Assembly: GCA_000720375.1 (NCBI GenBank)
Contig: JOAA01000030.1
Span: 1 to 64,000 of the forward strand
Source: Rhodococcus rhodnii
GTDB lineage: Bacteria; Actinomycetota; Actinomycetes; Mycobacteriales; Pseudonocardiaceae
Length of the DNA stretch: 64,000 nt
Reading direction: 5' to 3'
Position numbers and translations under genes: made by a program. Positions 30,701-51,719 of this stretch are shown piece by piece. Positions within the stretch are counted from its first letter, which is position 1; the number at the start of each line of letters is the position of its first letter. The notes beneath the pieces are model-generated. The model saw nothing but the letters and a program-made list of their open reading frames with translations. It was not told the DNA's origin and ran no database searches.

Positions 30701-31443
30701 CGCCCGTGTTCTGCGTTCACTCGGGGGTGGGCATCGGCTGGTCGTATGCCACGCTCCTGCCGCACCTGTCGTCCGACCGTCCGGTGCACGCCCTGCAGTC
30801 AGCCGCGCTCCAGGCGCCGGGCAGCTTGCCGGACACCCTGACGGAGCTAGCCGCGCAATACGTGGCCAGGATCCGTGAGGTCCAGCCACAGGGACCGTAT
30901 CTGCTCGTCGGATTTTCCTTCGGTGGTCAGGTGGTCCACGAGATGGCCGTCCAGTTGCGCGAAGCCGGTGAGCGGATCGGGTTGCTGGCCGTCCTTGACA
31001 CGATGCCCATAGGGGCAAGTACGCCCCTCGACCCGGCGGCCATCGAGCAGGACAGCCTGCGCGTCCTGTTGCGTCACGCGGCCCCGAACGCCTCGGTGCC
31101 GGTCGATCGCCACGAGGCGTTCGCGCGGGTGCGAGCAGGCGAGGGGATTTTCGCCGGGTTTGACGACGCATTGCTCGGCGCGCTGACGGACGCGCGCGCT
31201 CACTACACACGGCTGGCGCGTGCCTGGCGTCCTTCGCCGTACGACGGACTTGTGACGCTCTTCTCGGCGACGCGTGAATCCGAGGCGACCACGGCCGAGA
31301 AGGTGGAGGCGTGGCGTTCCCACGTCGCCGCCATGGACGTCTACGAGCTCGACTGCACGCACAACGATCTGCTCGACCGTGAATCAGCGGCCGTGATCGG
31401 CGGCCGGATCGAGAAGATTCTCCAGGGGGTCCGAAGTGGATAG
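27760..31443 (+). CDS. NRPS termination module (C-A-PCP-TE)
   Basis: A 1,227-residue protein: C domain 1-430 (HHILLDGW near 125, positioned to accept the D-residue from the preceding E domain), A domain about 435-910 ([10 protein letters not shown] near 550), PCP (GGHSLLA near 922) and a type I thioesterase about 960-1227 (GFSFGG nucleophile elbow near 1050, late His in CTHNDLL). It should add the last amino acid and release the chain by hydrolysis or cyclisation. The pocket reads D-A-Y-V-W-G-G-V-F by hand and is unassigned. GTG 27760 overlaps the upstream stop. Two genes encoding further modules lie downstream, so gene order and assembly order differ. Confidence 0.95.
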   Translation: MNGRITDVLPLSPAQEGLYFHALRDGEGPDPYLVQARFKVAPGVAVREGVTALLERYPNLRACFRHERLDQPVQVILREVTVPWREAAGDIEQVMAEDRASRFDMARPPLVRGTLVGDELLLTFHHILLDGWSFQVLARDLAALCAGEPLPVPVQYRDYLAWLRRQEPGKAEAAWQDALTGFHQPALLGPADSQPAVLDVELSAELTAAAERRAAECGVTVNTVVQAAWALVLARMTGLRDVVFGAVVSGRPHDLPGVEEIVGLLINTLPIRVRLSPDESVGELLTRVQNEQSRLAPYHHARLAEVQRATEVSELFDTVLAFENYPRDTALTDAPVQLVDVQDATHYAVTIAVVAGERMLLRVSCRPGIEPDALAARMIQAFEELAADPSRRVRQLDVLPQQERDALLRMSTGQQTHHEQSTIEGRFAHWVARTPGAIAVRSAGRELTYADLAAESDALAARMIAKGVRPRDIVALLLPRSTDLLVAQLATLKAGACYLPLDPAQPAERMSRLLAVAQLTVTADDDGLRLEDRDTPAVLTAEDAAYIMYTSGSTGVPKGVVIPHQAVVDFARDRRFLGGAHRCVLFHNAHTFDAATYDVWVPLLNGGTVVVAPEGAITPDVLKRELAEGVTAVVLTAELFRTIADIAPEVFGTLREVWAGGDVVSPDAIRRVREQCPQTIVVNGYGPTETTVFATAGTEGIGTALDNTRAYVLDADLKLLPEGVSGELYLGGTGLAHGYLGRPDLTAERFAADPYGPPGARMYRTGDLVRRAGGVLEFVGRADDQVKVRGYRIEPGEVEAALAGCPGVLRAVVSARTSAAGDKVLAAHVVLCDGTELGSVREHAARTLPRHLLPSVWARIDAVPLTAHGKVDRAALPEPEAAATGKRAPRPGHEAVLCQLFAETLGTDVAGPDDDFFVLGGHSLLAMRLTARIAAVLGVDVPVSALFQAPTPAMLAGRLQGGLGDDGLAPLITLRAGAGQTPVFCVHSGVGIGWSYATLLPHLSSDRPVHALQSAALQAPGSLPDTLTELAAQYVARIREVQPQGPYLLVGFSFGGQVVHEMAVQLREAGERIGLLAVLDTMPIGASTPLDPAAIEQDSLRVLLRHAAPNASVPVDRHEAFARVRAGEGIFAGFDDALLGALTDARAHYTRLARAWRPSPYDGLVTLFSATRESEATTAEKVEAWRSHVAAMDVYELDCTHNDLLDRESAAVIGGRIEKILQGVRSG

Positions 31444-34400
31444 TAAAGCAGAGGTGGCGGAGTACGAGTTCCCGCTCTCCGACGCGCAGAGCCGGTTGCT
31501 GGTGCTCGACCAACTCGATCCGGGTTCGGCCCAGTACAACGTGCCCGCCGCGTTCGTCGTGCGCGGGCCGTTCGACCCGGACGCCTTCCGGTTCGCCATG
31601 GAGGCGCTGGTCGAGCGGCACGAGTCACTGCGCACGGTCTTCCGGACCGGCCCCGGCGCTGCGCCCGTCCAGATCATCTCGGCTGAGGGGCAAGCCGTGG
31701 TGCGCATGGAGAACGACGTCCCAGTGGACACAGTGGACGAGCGGATGCGTGCGGAGGCCGGGCAGCCTTTCGATACGGCGACAGGGCCGCTGTTGCGCAG
31801 CACGGTGTACGCCGTCAACGACGGGACACACCGCGTATTGCTTGTCGCACACCATCTTGTCTGCGATGGCTGGTCGCTGCGGGTGATCTTGAGCGACCTG
31901 GCGGTCGCCTATGAAGCGAGGCTCAAAGGGCTGCCGTACGAGCCGCCAGAGCTCCCGCTGCAGTACCCGGACTACGCCGCTTGGCAACGGGAGCGGCTCG
32001 CGCGTGGCGAGTACGGCACTGCTGTCGCGTATTGGGCCGACCAGTTGCGCGGTGCGCCGGAGACGGTGGCGCTGCCGTTTGATCGGCCGCGATCGGCTGT
32101 GCGTTCGTCGGCGGGTGGCGTCGAGCGTTTCACGTTGGGAGAAGCGGTACGTGAGCGGGTGGCGGAGATGGCCCGTTCGTCTGGGACGACGTCGTTCGCG
32201 GTGTTCCTGGCCGGGTATGCCGCGTTCCTTGGCCGGTTGTCGGGTCGTGCGGATCTGGTGATCGGCTTCCCCGTGTCCTGCCGGGACCGGGTGGAACTGC
32301 AGGAAATGGTCGGCATGCTGGCCAACACGCTGGCAATGCGGGTGGACCTGGACGGTGATCCCTCGTTCGGCGAGCTGGTCGGTCGCCTGCGGGACAGGCT
32401 GCTCGAGAGCGGTCCATACCAGGACGCGCCGTTCGAGGCGGTCGTCGACGCGGTGGCTCCTGTCCGCGAGACGAGCCATGACCCCGTGGTGCAGGTGGTC
32501 TTCGCCTACGACGACGACTCCGACATCGACACCGAGTTGCAATTGCCGGGCGCATGGGTGACGCGTACCGACGTCGACCTGGAGGCGGCCAAGTTCGATC
32601 TGCACCTGCACGTTGAGCGGCAGGGCACGGACCTGACCGTTCAGTTCATCTACCGCAAGGAACTGTTCGACGCGCTGACAGTTCGCGCCTGGACCAAGAA
32701 CTTCTGCACCCTGCTCGACGGCCTGCTCTCCCGGCCGGACGTGCCGATGTCGCAAGTGGACGCGGTCGCCGCGGATGAGCGTGCGCACGTGTTGGCGGCC
32801 GGTGACAACACGGCAACCGCGTCCTCAGTGGACCGCCTGGTTCCGGACCTCGTAGCCGATCGAGCCGCCGAGCGCCCGGATGCGACAGCGTTGGTGTGCG
32901 GCGATGTGCGGCTCACCTACCGCGAACTCATCGAGCAAACCGACGCCCTGGCGGCCAGGCTTCGCGCGTCTGGAGTGCGTCCTGGAGTGACGGTCGGCCT
33001 GCTGCTGCCGCGGTCAGCAGACATGGGGATCGCCGCGCTGGCGGTCCTGCGGGCCGGTGGTGCGTACGTTCCCTTGGACACGGCGCATCCGCACTCGCGG
33101 TTGGCCTACATGGTCGCCGACTCCCGCATCTCCGTGCTGCTCACAGTCGCACAGACGGCAGCGAAGGGTTCCGCGCTGGATGTCGCCAATCTGCGGATCG
33201 ACGAGCCGGCCGCCGTCGGGGCGGATGTGCCCGCGCAGGAACTCAAACCCAGCGATCTTGCTTACGTCCTTTACACTTCCGGCTCCACGGGAGTGCCCAA
33301 GGGCGTGGCCGTAGAGCATCAGTCCCTGGTCAATCTCGCCCTCGGCGTGCGGTCCGTGCTCGCCATCACGGCAGAGGATCGTGTCCTGCAGTTCGTTTCG
33401 TTCGGGTTCGACGTGGCCGTGTCGGACCTGTTCTTCACGTGGACGGCGGGCGCTGAGCTGCACATCGCTCAGGAAGACGAGCGACTTGGCGCAGACCTGG
33501 TCACGCGCCTGCGTGACTCGCGGATCACGTATGTCTTCCTGCCGCCGTCCGCCGCGATGAGTTTGCCCGCGCATGCGGCCGGCTCCCTGCCACACTTGCG
33601 CTTGCTCGTGGCCGGTGGCGAGGCGTGTCCTGCCGAGCTGGTCGAGCGGCTCAGCGCAGCAGGGCGGCGGATCGTCAACGGCTACGGACCCAGCGAGGCG
33701 ACCGTCTTCTCCACCACCGCCGACCTGAGTCCGGGCGAGCCGGTGGTGATCGGCCACGCCGTGCCAGGTTCTCGGACTTATGTGCTCGATGCCCGGCTGC
33801 GGCCCGTTCCGGTGGGTGTCACGGGCGAGATCTACCTTGCCGGCGCGATCCTGGCACGCGGTTACATCGGGCAGCCCGCGATGACGTCCGAGCGGTTCGT
33901 CGCCGATCCGTACGGCGAACCCGGCACGCGGATGTACCGCACGAGTGACCTCGGCCGGATCGACGCACACGGCGCACTGCACTACCTTGGCCGGACCGAC
34001 TCGCAGGTGAAGCTGCGCGGCTACCGGATCGAGCTCGGCGAAATCGAGACCCTGCTGGCGGCTGTCCCGGGCATCACGGTGGCGGCGGCCGCTGTGCACG
34101 GCACCGGCAATGAACAGCAACTGGTGGCGTACACGGTCGGCACGGCATCCGAGGAGGAGCTACGGGCTTCGCTTGCCGAGCGGCTGCCCGGCTATATGGT
34201 GCCGAACGCCTTCGTACGCCTGGACGAGTTGCCGCTCAACAGATCCGGCAAGATCGACCGCTCCCGGCTGCCCAAGCCATCCGCTCAGCGGTCCCTGGCG
34301 GAGCACTCGTACATCCCGCCGGGCAGCGCGACCGAGACGGCCGTGGTGCAGGTCTGGTCGCGGGTACTGACCGTCGACCGGATCGGCGTGCACGACAACT

Positions 34401-34642
34401 TCTTCGATCTGGGCGGCAACTCCGTGCGGCTGCTGGCCGTGCTCGAAGGGCTCCGGGAGCGGCACAGCGAAGCTGCCCTGTCGCTCGTCGATTTGTTCCG
34501 CCATCCCACAGTCGCCGCGATCTCGGCGCACCTCGACCGTTCTCAGGGCAGTTCCACCGCCCTGGTGTCCGCCGGGAAACGGGGGACCACCCGCCGTGCG
34601 CTTGTCCGGCGGCTCCTCGACCGGAAAGGCATCGTACGATGA
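31436..34642 (+). CDS. NRPS module (C-A-PCP)
   Basis: A 1,068-residue protein: C domain 1-450 (HHLVCDGW near 139), A domain about 455-960 ([10 protein letters not shown] near 615, GYGPSEATVFST) and PCP (GGNSVRLL, Ser near 995), ending in a basic tail. The hand-read pocket is D-V-S-F-L-A-G-V-F and is unassigned. It overlaps the gene before it by eight bases and is followed, with an ATGA overlap, by a KS-ACP protein, so this residue is probably extended by one ketide unit. The N-terminal [17 protein letters not shown] lacks any docking extension. Confidence 0.94.
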   Translation: MDSKAEVAEYEFPLSDAQSRLLVLDQLDPGSAQYNVPAAFVVRGPFDPDAFRFAMEALVERHESLRTVFRTGPGAAPVQIISAEGQAVVRMENDVPVDTVDERMRAEAGQPFDTATGPLLRSTVYAVNDGTHRVLLVAHHLVCDGWSLRVILSDLAVAYEARLKGLPYEPPELPLQYPDYAAWQRERLARGEYGTAVAYWADQLRGAPETVALPFDRPRSAVRSSAGGVERFTLGEAVRERVAEMARSSGTTSFAVFLAGYAAFLGRLSGRADLVIGFPVSCRDRVELQEMVGMLANTLAMRVDLDGDPSFGELVGRLRDRLLESGPYQDAPFEAVVDAVAPVRETSHDPVVQVVFAYDDDSDIDTELQLPGAWVTRTDVDLEAAKFDLHLHVERQGTDLTVQFIYRKELFDALTVRAWTKNFCTLLDGLLSRPDVPMSQVDAVAADERAHVLAAGDNTATASSVDRLVPDLVADRAAERPDATALVCGDVRLTYRELIEQTDALAARLRASGVRPGVTVGLLLPRSADMGIAALAVLRAGGAYVPLDTAHPHSRLAYMVADSRISVLLTVAQTAAKGSALDVANLRIDEPAAVGADVPAQELKPSDLAYVLYTSGSTGVPKGVAVEHQSLVNLALGVRSVLAITAEDRVLQFVSFGFDVAVSDLFFTWTAGAELHIAQEDERLGADLVTRLRDSRITYVFLPPSAAMSLPAHAAGSLPHLRLLVAGGEACPAELVERLSAAGRRIVNGYGPSEATVFSTTADLSPGEPVVIGHAVPGSRTYVLDARLRPVPVGVTGEIYLAGAILARGYIGQPAMTSERFVADPYGEPGTRMYRTSDLGRIDAHGALHYLGRTDSQVKLRGYRIELGEIETLLAAVPGITVAAAAVHGTGNEQQLVAYTVGTASEEELRASLAERLPGYMVPNAFVRLDELPLNRSGKIDRSRLPKPSAQRSLAEHSYIPPGSATETAVVQVWSRVLTVDRIGVHDNFFDLGGNSVRLLAVLEGLRERHSEAALSLVDLFRHPTVAAISAHLDRSQGSSTALVSAGKRGTTRRALVRRLLDRKGIVR

Positions 34643-36615
34643 CTGACGCGTTGGATGGCCAGATCGCCATCGTGGGCATGAGCGGGCGGTTCCCCGGTGC
34701 TCGCAACCTCAACGAATACTGGGCGAACCTGCGTGACGGCGTGTGTTGCGTCAGCGACTTCACCGCGTCCGAGCTGCTCGCCGACGGTGAGTCCGAGGAG
34801 GCGATCGCGCACCCGGACTACGTGCCTGCCAAGGGATATCTCGCGGACGCGGATCGGTTCGAGGCCGGCCTCTTCGGTTTCAATCGGACCGAAGCCGCGG
34901 CGCTCGACCCGCAGCACCGGCTCCTGCTGGAAACTGCATGGTCGGCACTGGAGGACGCCGGGTACGACCCAGCACAGGGACCAGCACGCACCGCGGTGTA
35001 CGTCGGCGGTTCGCCCACTGAACACATGCTGGCGGCTGCGACCGATCCCTCCATGACCGCGGCCATCGGCGCGATGCAAGTGCGCATCCTCACCGACCGC
35101 GAGTTCCTCGCCCCCTGGGTGTCGTACCGGCTCGGGCTCGACGGGCCGAGCATGACCGTGCAGACAGCGTGTTCGACCTCGCTCGCCGCTGTGCACCTGG
35201 CGGCACAGGCGCTGATGCTCGGCGAGTGTGACACCGCCTTGGCAGGCGGCGTTTCCGTGGACTGCGTGGGCAAGCGCGGTTACGTCTACACCGAGGGCGG
35301 GATTTTCGCACCGGACGGCCGGTGCCGGCCGTTCGACCAGAAGGCCGCCGGTACCGTGCCGGGCAACGGTGTCGGCGTGGTGGTGCTGCGCCGGTTGGAG
35401 GACGCGCTCGCCGACGGCGACCCGGTGCGTGCGGTGATCCGCGGGACGGCCGTGACCAACGACGGTGCGACGAAGGTCGGTTTCACGGCACCTGGTGTGG
35501 ATCAGCAGACGGCCGCGATCGTCGAGGCATGGTCCGCGGCGGGGCTGGATCCGGCGGCTGCCCAGTACCTCGAAGCGCACGGGACAGGAACCGAACTCGG
35601 CGACCGCATCGAACTCGCCGCTGCTTCCGCCGCGTTCAAGGGCGCACGTGACGTGGGTATCGGGTCGGTCAAGTCGAATATCGGTCACCTGGACGCCGCG
35701 GCTGGTGTCGCCGCGCTCATCAAGTCGGTTCTGATGCTGGAGCACCGGACGCTCGCGCCTACTGTCAACTGCGACGGCCCGCATCCCGAGCTGCAGTCGG
35801 AGAACACGCCTTTCCACCTTGTCGACGAACGCACCGAGTGGCCGCGTCCAGCGGACGGACCGCGGCTGAGCGGCGTGACCTCAGTGGGCATCGGCGGGAC
35901 CAACGTGCACGTGGTCCTGGCGGAGGCACCCGAACGACCGGCCAACGCTTGTCCTGGTGCCACAGTGCTGCCGCTGTCGGCCCGTACGGACGCCCAACTC
36001 GCTGCTCTCACCCAGGCTTTAGCGGAGACCCTCCAGGCGCAGGACGCACCTTCCATCGTTGAGGTGGCACACACCTTGTGCACCGGTCGCGGCGCTTTCC
36101 CGGTGCGTACTTACGTCGTAGCGGACTCTGCGGCGTCTGCGGTGGCGCAGTTGACGTCTACTCGCCGGGTGACGGACCCGCTGGGGGAGGCGTGGCTGGA
36201 GGGCGAGGACGTCACGTGGCCGGTCCAGCGGGGCGCGCGGCGGGTGAGCCTGCCGACGTACCCGTTCGCCGGAGACAGTTACGGCGCTCTGTCCCTCGCC
36301 AAGCGGTATGCGGAGCCTGCGGCGCAACAGGAGCAGGACATCGAGGCGGCGATCGCCGCTGTGCTGTGCGAGGCCCTCGGCATCGAAGGGCCGGATGTCC
36401 TTGGCCGAACGTACTTTGAGGCGGGCGGCGACTCCCTCACGGCCGTGCACCTGGTGGGGCGGATGCGCGACGAGTTCGACATCGACGTGTCCATCGACAT
36501 GTTCTTGGAGCAGCTCACCCTCGCGGAGATGGCCGCGTTGATCAGTGCCGCGAAGTCGCCCGGCGGCGACGACTCCCTGACGTCGCTGCTGGACGAGTTC
36601 GAACAGGAAGGTTGA
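34639..36615 (+). CDS. AT-less polyketide synthase module (KS-ACP)
   Basis: A 658-residue protein. KS 1-440 has the active Cys178 in TACSTS, the EAHGTGT His and the SNIGHLD His, so it should condense. The acyltransferase is missing. Residues about 445-545 are a short remnant of the KS-AT linker (LPLSART) joined almost directly to the typical post-AT linker ending SLPTYPF. An ACP follows (EAGGDSLTAVH near 600) and then an acidic tail. The extender unit must be loaded in trans, perhaps by the AT of the megasynthase at 36661. There is no ketoreductase. An in-frame TTA codon at 36019 makes translation bldA-dependent in organisms that use that switch. Confidence 0.93.
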   Translation: MTDALDGQIAIVGMSGRFPGARNLNEYWANLRDGVCCVSDFTASELLADGESEEAIAHPDYVPAKGYLADADRFEAGLFGFNRTEAAALDPQHRLLLETAWSALEDAGYDPAQGPARTAVYVGGSPTEHMLAAATDPSMTAAIGAMQVRILTDREFLAPWVSYRLGLDGPSMTVQTACSTSLAAVHLAAQALMLGECDTALAGGVSVDCVGKRGYVYTEGGIFAPDGRCRPFDQKAAGTVPGNGVGVVVLRRLEDALADGDPVRAVIRGTAVTNDGATKVGFTAPGVDQQTAAIVEAWSAAGLDPAAAQYLEAHGTGTELGDRIELAAASAAFKGARDVGIGSVKSNIGHLDAAAGVAALIKSVLMLEHRTLAPTVNCDGPHPELQSENTPFHLVDERTEWPRPADGPRLSGVTSVGIGGTNVHVVLAEAPERPANACPGATVLPLSARTDAQLAALTQALAETLQAQDAPSIVEVAHTLCTGRGAFPVRTYVVADSAASAVAQLTSTRRVTDPLGEAWLEGEDVTWPVQRGARRVSLPTYPFAGDSYGALSLAKRYAEPAAQQEQDIEAAIAAVLCEALGIEGPDVLGRTYFEAGGDSLTAVHLVGRMRDEFDIDVSIDMFLEQLTLAEMAALISAAKSPGGDDSLTSLLDEFEQEG

Positions 36616-36639
36616 TCGAACCGGGGTCCTCGCGGGCCT

Positions 36640-36660
36640 GCAGGATGGCCGCTGTCCTGC
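36640..36660. terminator. Small hairpin between convergent genes, weak terminator candidate
   Basis: GCAGGA at 36640-36645 pairs with TCCTGC at 36655-36660 in the 45-base gap between the KS-ACP gene and the convergent megasynthase. The stem is only six base pairs, so support is modest. Its position between converging stops fits a shared terminator. Confidence 0.3.
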
Positions 36661-47367
<10,707 letters not shown>

Positions 47368-47503
47368 GCTCAACTCCTGGATCAGCTTGCCGACGGGGTG
47401 CTGGCGTTTACTGCTGAATGACGACACCGCCTAAGTCCCGACGAGCACACGGAAGCGGTCCAGGCCTGCGCTGATGGCATTCCCGCACGAAGAGTAAGCA
47501 GAC

Positions 47504-48874
47504 ATGACAGAATCCCCCAGATGCCCGATTCTTCCCGGCGACCAATCTAGCCGCAACGATGATTTACAGACAAGAAGCCATTCAAGGTACATGCTGACCG
47601 TGGCCGGATTCCACTACTCTGAAGCCGTGCCGGCCAGGTCAGGTACTCGCACTACTGGCGGGAATCGCCGGACCAGACGCGGCGGCCATGTCGCCGCACG
47701 CCCCGAACCGGCACCGCAATCCCAGTCCGTCGACCCGGACCCGGAGACAGAACAGCTGCTGGCTCAGATGGAGCGCGACCTGCTCGCCGACATCGCCGGG
47801 TCCGATAGCGAGGACGGCGAAAGCCGCACTGGCACAGGGTGACGCGGCGATCGAGGAGTACCTCAAGACCGGGTATATCGCCGCAGCCAAGCGTGACGCG
47901 GACAACCGGGCGAAGGAACTCGCCGAACTGGAGCGCCAACGCAAGGAAGCTGAGGCGGCATCGGACCTGGCGCAGCGGACAGCACGGGCGATGCGTGCCA
48001 GGCAGAACCTGCTCGCCGCACATGCCGACGATGTGAAGGCCCTGGAACGCGTAGCCAATGACATGGTCTCGGCGGCGAACGTGTCACGCGAGGCCGCCAG
48101 GACCCTGGCTGCGGATCAGGCCGGGGGTACGTACCACCCGGAGCTCTATCAACGGGCCAAAGACGAAGTGGCACAGCAGTTGCGGTACGCGGTCGCCGAC
48201 GCGCAGCAGGCCCAGGCCGCCGCAGCGGGGGCGCTGACCCATGCCGACATTCTGGTGCAGAACCAAATGCCGCACGGTGCTCAGTGGGCCAAGGTGGTAC
48301 AGGGCATGGCGGCGTCGGCGGACGTGGCCAAATTGGCCGCACAGAGCGCTGTGCACGCGGTCGACGCCATCTCTGCCGAAGCCGCAGCGACCGATGCCAC
48401 CGAAAAAGCCAAGGCACACGCGGAAAACGCCAAGAAGTGGCGCGAGAACGCTCAGTCCCACGCCGCCACAGCGGCGAACCTGGCTACAGCGGCGAAGCAA
48501 CAGGCGCTCGCGGCCGCCGAAGCTGCGGCACAGGCCAAGAAAGCACGTGCGGACGCGGAAGCCGCCTTACAAAGCGCAAAAACACACGCGGCGAACGTGA
48601 CGCAGGCGCGTGCGGACGCCGAACGCGAACGCGACGTCGCGGCAGCCAAGAAGCAAGAAGCCGAGCACTGGCGCCAAGAAGCCGAGCGCAACGGCAGGAA
48701 GCCGAAGCCAAGCAGGGGGAAGCGGCAGCCGAACGGGTCAAAGCCAAGCACGAAGCGAACATCGCGGCGCAGAAGCGGCAAGAAGAAGCCGAGGCACAGG
48801 CGGTGCGATCATTGATCACTTCGACAGTGCAGTCGCCGCGGTTGAGCGTCCGTCGCGATGACTGCAGTGCCTAA
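47504..48874 (+). pseudogene. Remnant of an ALF-repeat / polymorphic-toxin-like protein, frameshifted
   Basis: Coding similarity continues through three frames. The first carries PETEQLLAQMERDLLADIAG (to about 47805). The second carries one ALF-type repeat (AKAALAQGDAAIEEYLKTGY) and a long alanine-rich coiled-coil. A one-base loss near 48690 (GAGCGCAACGG where GAGCGCCAACGG would keep frame) moves the tail into a third frame ending at 48874. ALF repeats occur in large secreted actinobacterial proteins with variable C-terminal toxin domains. No signal peptide, toxin domain or immunity gene is left, so this is a fragment that has lost both ends. Confidence 0.65.
47544..47573 (-). promoter_or_regulatory. 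Candidate promoter for the megasynthase gene
   Basis: On the minus strand TTGTCT (-35) and TAGATT (-10) are separated by 18 bases, each matching four of six consensus positions. Transcription would start about 170 bases before ATG 47367. The region also lies under the degraded frame on the plus strand, which no longer constrains it. This is a pattern match only. Confidence 0.3.
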
Positions 48875-49257
48875 CGGCGTAGGAAGGCGACGTGTCCCAT
48901 CGGTGCGGCGTGCCGGCAACGTTGTGGGCGCCGTTTACTCACTTCAGATCGTAGGCGGATTTGTTCCGGGCGTTTCGAACGCTTCGAGCAGAGGTCTACG
49001 GGTGATGTTATCTACGGCGGCTCTTGGCGCAGCATTCCTATGGCAAGTCTCAGCGACCGCTGGTTCGTCATAGTCCACTGTGGTCGTCGGGCGCTTCAGG
49101 GCATGCTCAACACATTCGAATAGCCTCTGGAGCAGGAGCGAAACTGGAGTGGCGAACGCACTTGATCCGCTATCAACTGCGCTGAACCATCCTCAATGGA
49201 CCGATTGCTAGCAGGGCATTCTCTGAATCTGCATGTCGCGGTCCTCGGTGGACAACC
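48875..49257. other. Intergenic stretch without a recognisable gene
   Basis: No frame here shows a family motif or a ribosome binding site joined to a plausible coding region. Near 49142-49190 it holds one copy of an imperfect 50-base repeat whose other copy is at 53984-54031. The right end runs into the tRNA fragment. Confidence 0.5.
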
Positions 49258-49300
49258 CTGGGGGTCAAGGGGTCGCAGGTTCAAATCCTGTCGTCCCGAC
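49258..49300 (+). other. 3' fragment of a tRNA-Pro(GGG), probable integration (att) scar
   Basis: The sequence starts in the anticodon loop (CTGGGGG), continues through the 3' anticodon strand (TCAAG), a short variable region and the complete T-arm (GCAGG, TTCAAAT, CCTGT), and ends in the acceptor strand CGTCCCGA. The 5' half of the tRNA is absent: the bases before 49258 do not form an acceptor or D-arm. A break at the anticodon loop is exactly what integrases that target tRNA genes leave. The loop with GGG at the anticodon positions suggests proline. It is not a functional tRNA gene. Confidence 0.7.
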
Positions 49301-49310
49301 GGTCGCAACA

Positions 49311-49353
49311 AGCCCGCTGATTCTGGACAACCATCCAGGTCAGCGGGCTTTTT
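49311..49353 (+). terminator. Rho-independent terminator behind the tRNA fragment
   Basis: AGCCCGCTGA (49311-49320) pairs perfectly with TCAGCGGGCT (49340-49349), followed directly by TTTT. An inner CTGGA/TCCAG pair extends the stem. This is a classical tRNA-operon terminator and lies ten bases after the tRNA 3' end, so it was probably the natural terminator of the original gene. Confidence 0.85.
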
Positions 49354-49454
49354 CGTGCCTGCTTGTTGATCTCCACTTGGTCACGGGATGGTCACGAAGT
49401 GATCTTGAAAGCCCTGTGGGGTTCCAAAAGTGTGCTCGGTGCTGTGATCAGGAA

Positions 49455-50510
<1,056 letters not shown>

Positions 50511-50559
50511 TCATGCCTTGCCGTCGACCGGTGCGATCACCGCAGGTCAAGTCTGTAGT

Positions 50560-50870
50560 GCTGCGTTTTGGAACCTCACAGGGTCACGGTTTCGAGGAAG
50601 TCGCAGGCCAGCAGGACGTCGGCTTGGGAGCGGAGGAATTATGCCCAGGTGCTGGATGCGCGTTCGGGTGCGGGGTTGATGCCGGCGTCGGTGAGGATCT
50701 GCCACACGGTCGAGGCGGCGACCTTCACCCCGAGGACGAGGAGTTCGCCGTGGATCCGGCGATAGCCCAGCTCGGGTTCTCCTTCGCTAGGCGCAGGACC
50801 AGGACTCGCACGGATCGATGGTGCGCGGTCGACCCGGGCGTTTCGGCCGCTGACCGCGGCTGGGGTTCCG
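50560..50870 (-). pseudogene. Scrap of a second rve-type transposase
   Basis: On the minus strand, pieces of the same transposase family appear in changing frames: LRLAKENPSW, then VAASTVWQILTDAGINPAPER, then SQADVLLACDFLETVTL at the start of the catalytic core. At least one frameshift and a stop separate them. The rest of the core is missing. It is diverged from the neighbouring copy at 49455-50501, so it is a different insertion event. Confidence 0.6.
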
Positions 50871-50918
50871 GTGCACCATCCTCATCCTCCGCTGACTGTG
50901 CCAGGCCGGCGACCCGTA

Positions 50919-51170
50919 TCCGCCGATATCGTCGTTCCATCCTGGGATGTCGTCGTCGAGTTCGACGGGCGATGGCCGCGTTCGCACCCTGGCGCATTGG
51001 CGAAAGACACTGTGCAAACCGAGGCGCTACGCAGGGCAGGATGGTCGGTGATCCGCGTCCGTGAAGGGATCCCGCCGACCGGTGAACTGGACGTGGTCGT
51101 CACCATCGCTTCAACAGAGCGGGACATCGCCGTCGGAGGCCCAACTCGCGTTCGACGGTCTGCCAAGCCA
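50919..51170 (+). pseudogene. Fragment with Vsr/DUF559-like endonuclease fold
   Basis: Within one open frame the residues VVVEFDGRW, KDTVQTEALRRAGWSVIRVREG and LDVVV follow the pattern of Vsr-like nuclease domains (acidic strand, lysine helix, then GWxVIRVRE). The N-terminal zinc-ribbon or HTH part normally expected is absent, and the frame runs on into the promoter region of the MmpS gene. There is no start with a ribosome binding site. This is a fragment, not a working gene. Confidence 0.45.
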
Positions 51171-51269
51171 ATTCAGGCTCGAAGTCTCCTGGCCGCCAGC
51201 CGACGAGCTGGCAGATTTGTCGATAGGACCGTCGTTGTGAGTCTGTCATACGGTCTCCTGGTCACAACT

Positions 51270-51293
51270 CCGGTCGGGACTGGTCCCGACCGG
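51270..51293. promoter_or_regulatory. 24-bp perfect palindrome upstream of the MmpS-like gene
   Basis: CCGGTCGGGAC (51270-51280) and GTCCCGACCGG (51283-51293) are exact complements with only TG between, ending 18 bases before ATG 51312. The short centre and long arms suit a dimeric regulator site better than a stable hairpin. No regulator gene is intact beside it, although a broken GntR-type gene lies 2 kb away. Confidence 0.45.
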
Positions 51294-51311
51294 ACCGCGT
51301 TAGCGTCGGTC

Positions 51312-51719
51312 ATGATCCGAACAGTCGTCGTCGCCCTGGTGGTGGCGGGCCTGCTGACCGCTTGCGGGGAGTCGGCGCCGCCTGCCACGTCCACGCCACC
51401 AGGGGCCACCGAGCCAGCCCAGGAGACGAAGCAGCATGTCCTGGAGCTGGAGGTGACCGGCACGGCCACGATCACCACTCTCACGTTCACCCTCGACGGC
51501 AAGGCCAGCGAGGAGAAGAACGTGACGCTCCCGTGGCGCAAGAGGATCGAGATCCCGTACGGAACCGGCCGCCACGAGTACAACCTGGCTATGCAGCGCG
51601 GCGCCGGGAAAGTGTTCGCGACGGCCACAGTGGACGGAAAGCTGGTCACGCAGACCGGTGGCAACAGCTCGGGCGGCGGCACAGCGACCTCCAACCTGAG
51701 CGGCAGCTTCGAGGATTAG
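51312..51719 (+). CDS. MmpS-like lipoprotein
   Basis: A 135-residue protein. The N-terminus is a lipoprotein signal (MIRTVVVALVVAGLLTAC with Cys18 as the lipidated residue), followed by a Pro/Thr-rich linker. The beta-sandwich part, with the V-x-G-x-A and LPW motifs, is seen in MmpS family proteins and relatives. In mycobacteria MmpS proteins assist MmpL transporters; in other actinomycetes free copies of unknown role are common. No MmpL gene is nearby. ATG 51312 was chosen because the lipoprotein signal begins there; the longer frame upstream belongs to the nuclease-like fragment. No strong ribosome binding site is visible. Confidence 0.75.
   Translation: MIRTVVVALVVAGLLTACGESAPPATSTPPGATEPAQETKQHVLELEVTGTATITTLTFTLDGKASEEKNVTLPWRKRIEIPYGTGRHEYNLAMQRGAGKVFATATVDGKLVTQTGGNSSGGGTATSNLSGSFED

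Noticed and set aside
47504..47842. Frame 47504-47842 as an intact 112-residue gene
   Set aside because: Its last part continues in another frame as an ALF-repeat-like protein, so it is a piece of a pseudogene.
49258..49300. Functional tRNA gene
   Set aside because: Acceptor 5' strand, D-arm and 5' anticodon strand are missing.
50871..51719. One 282-residue gene covering the nuclease-like fragment and the MmpS-like lipoprotein
   Set aside because: A lipoprotein signal peptide begins at 51312, and a palindrome sits between the parts, so the join is accidental.
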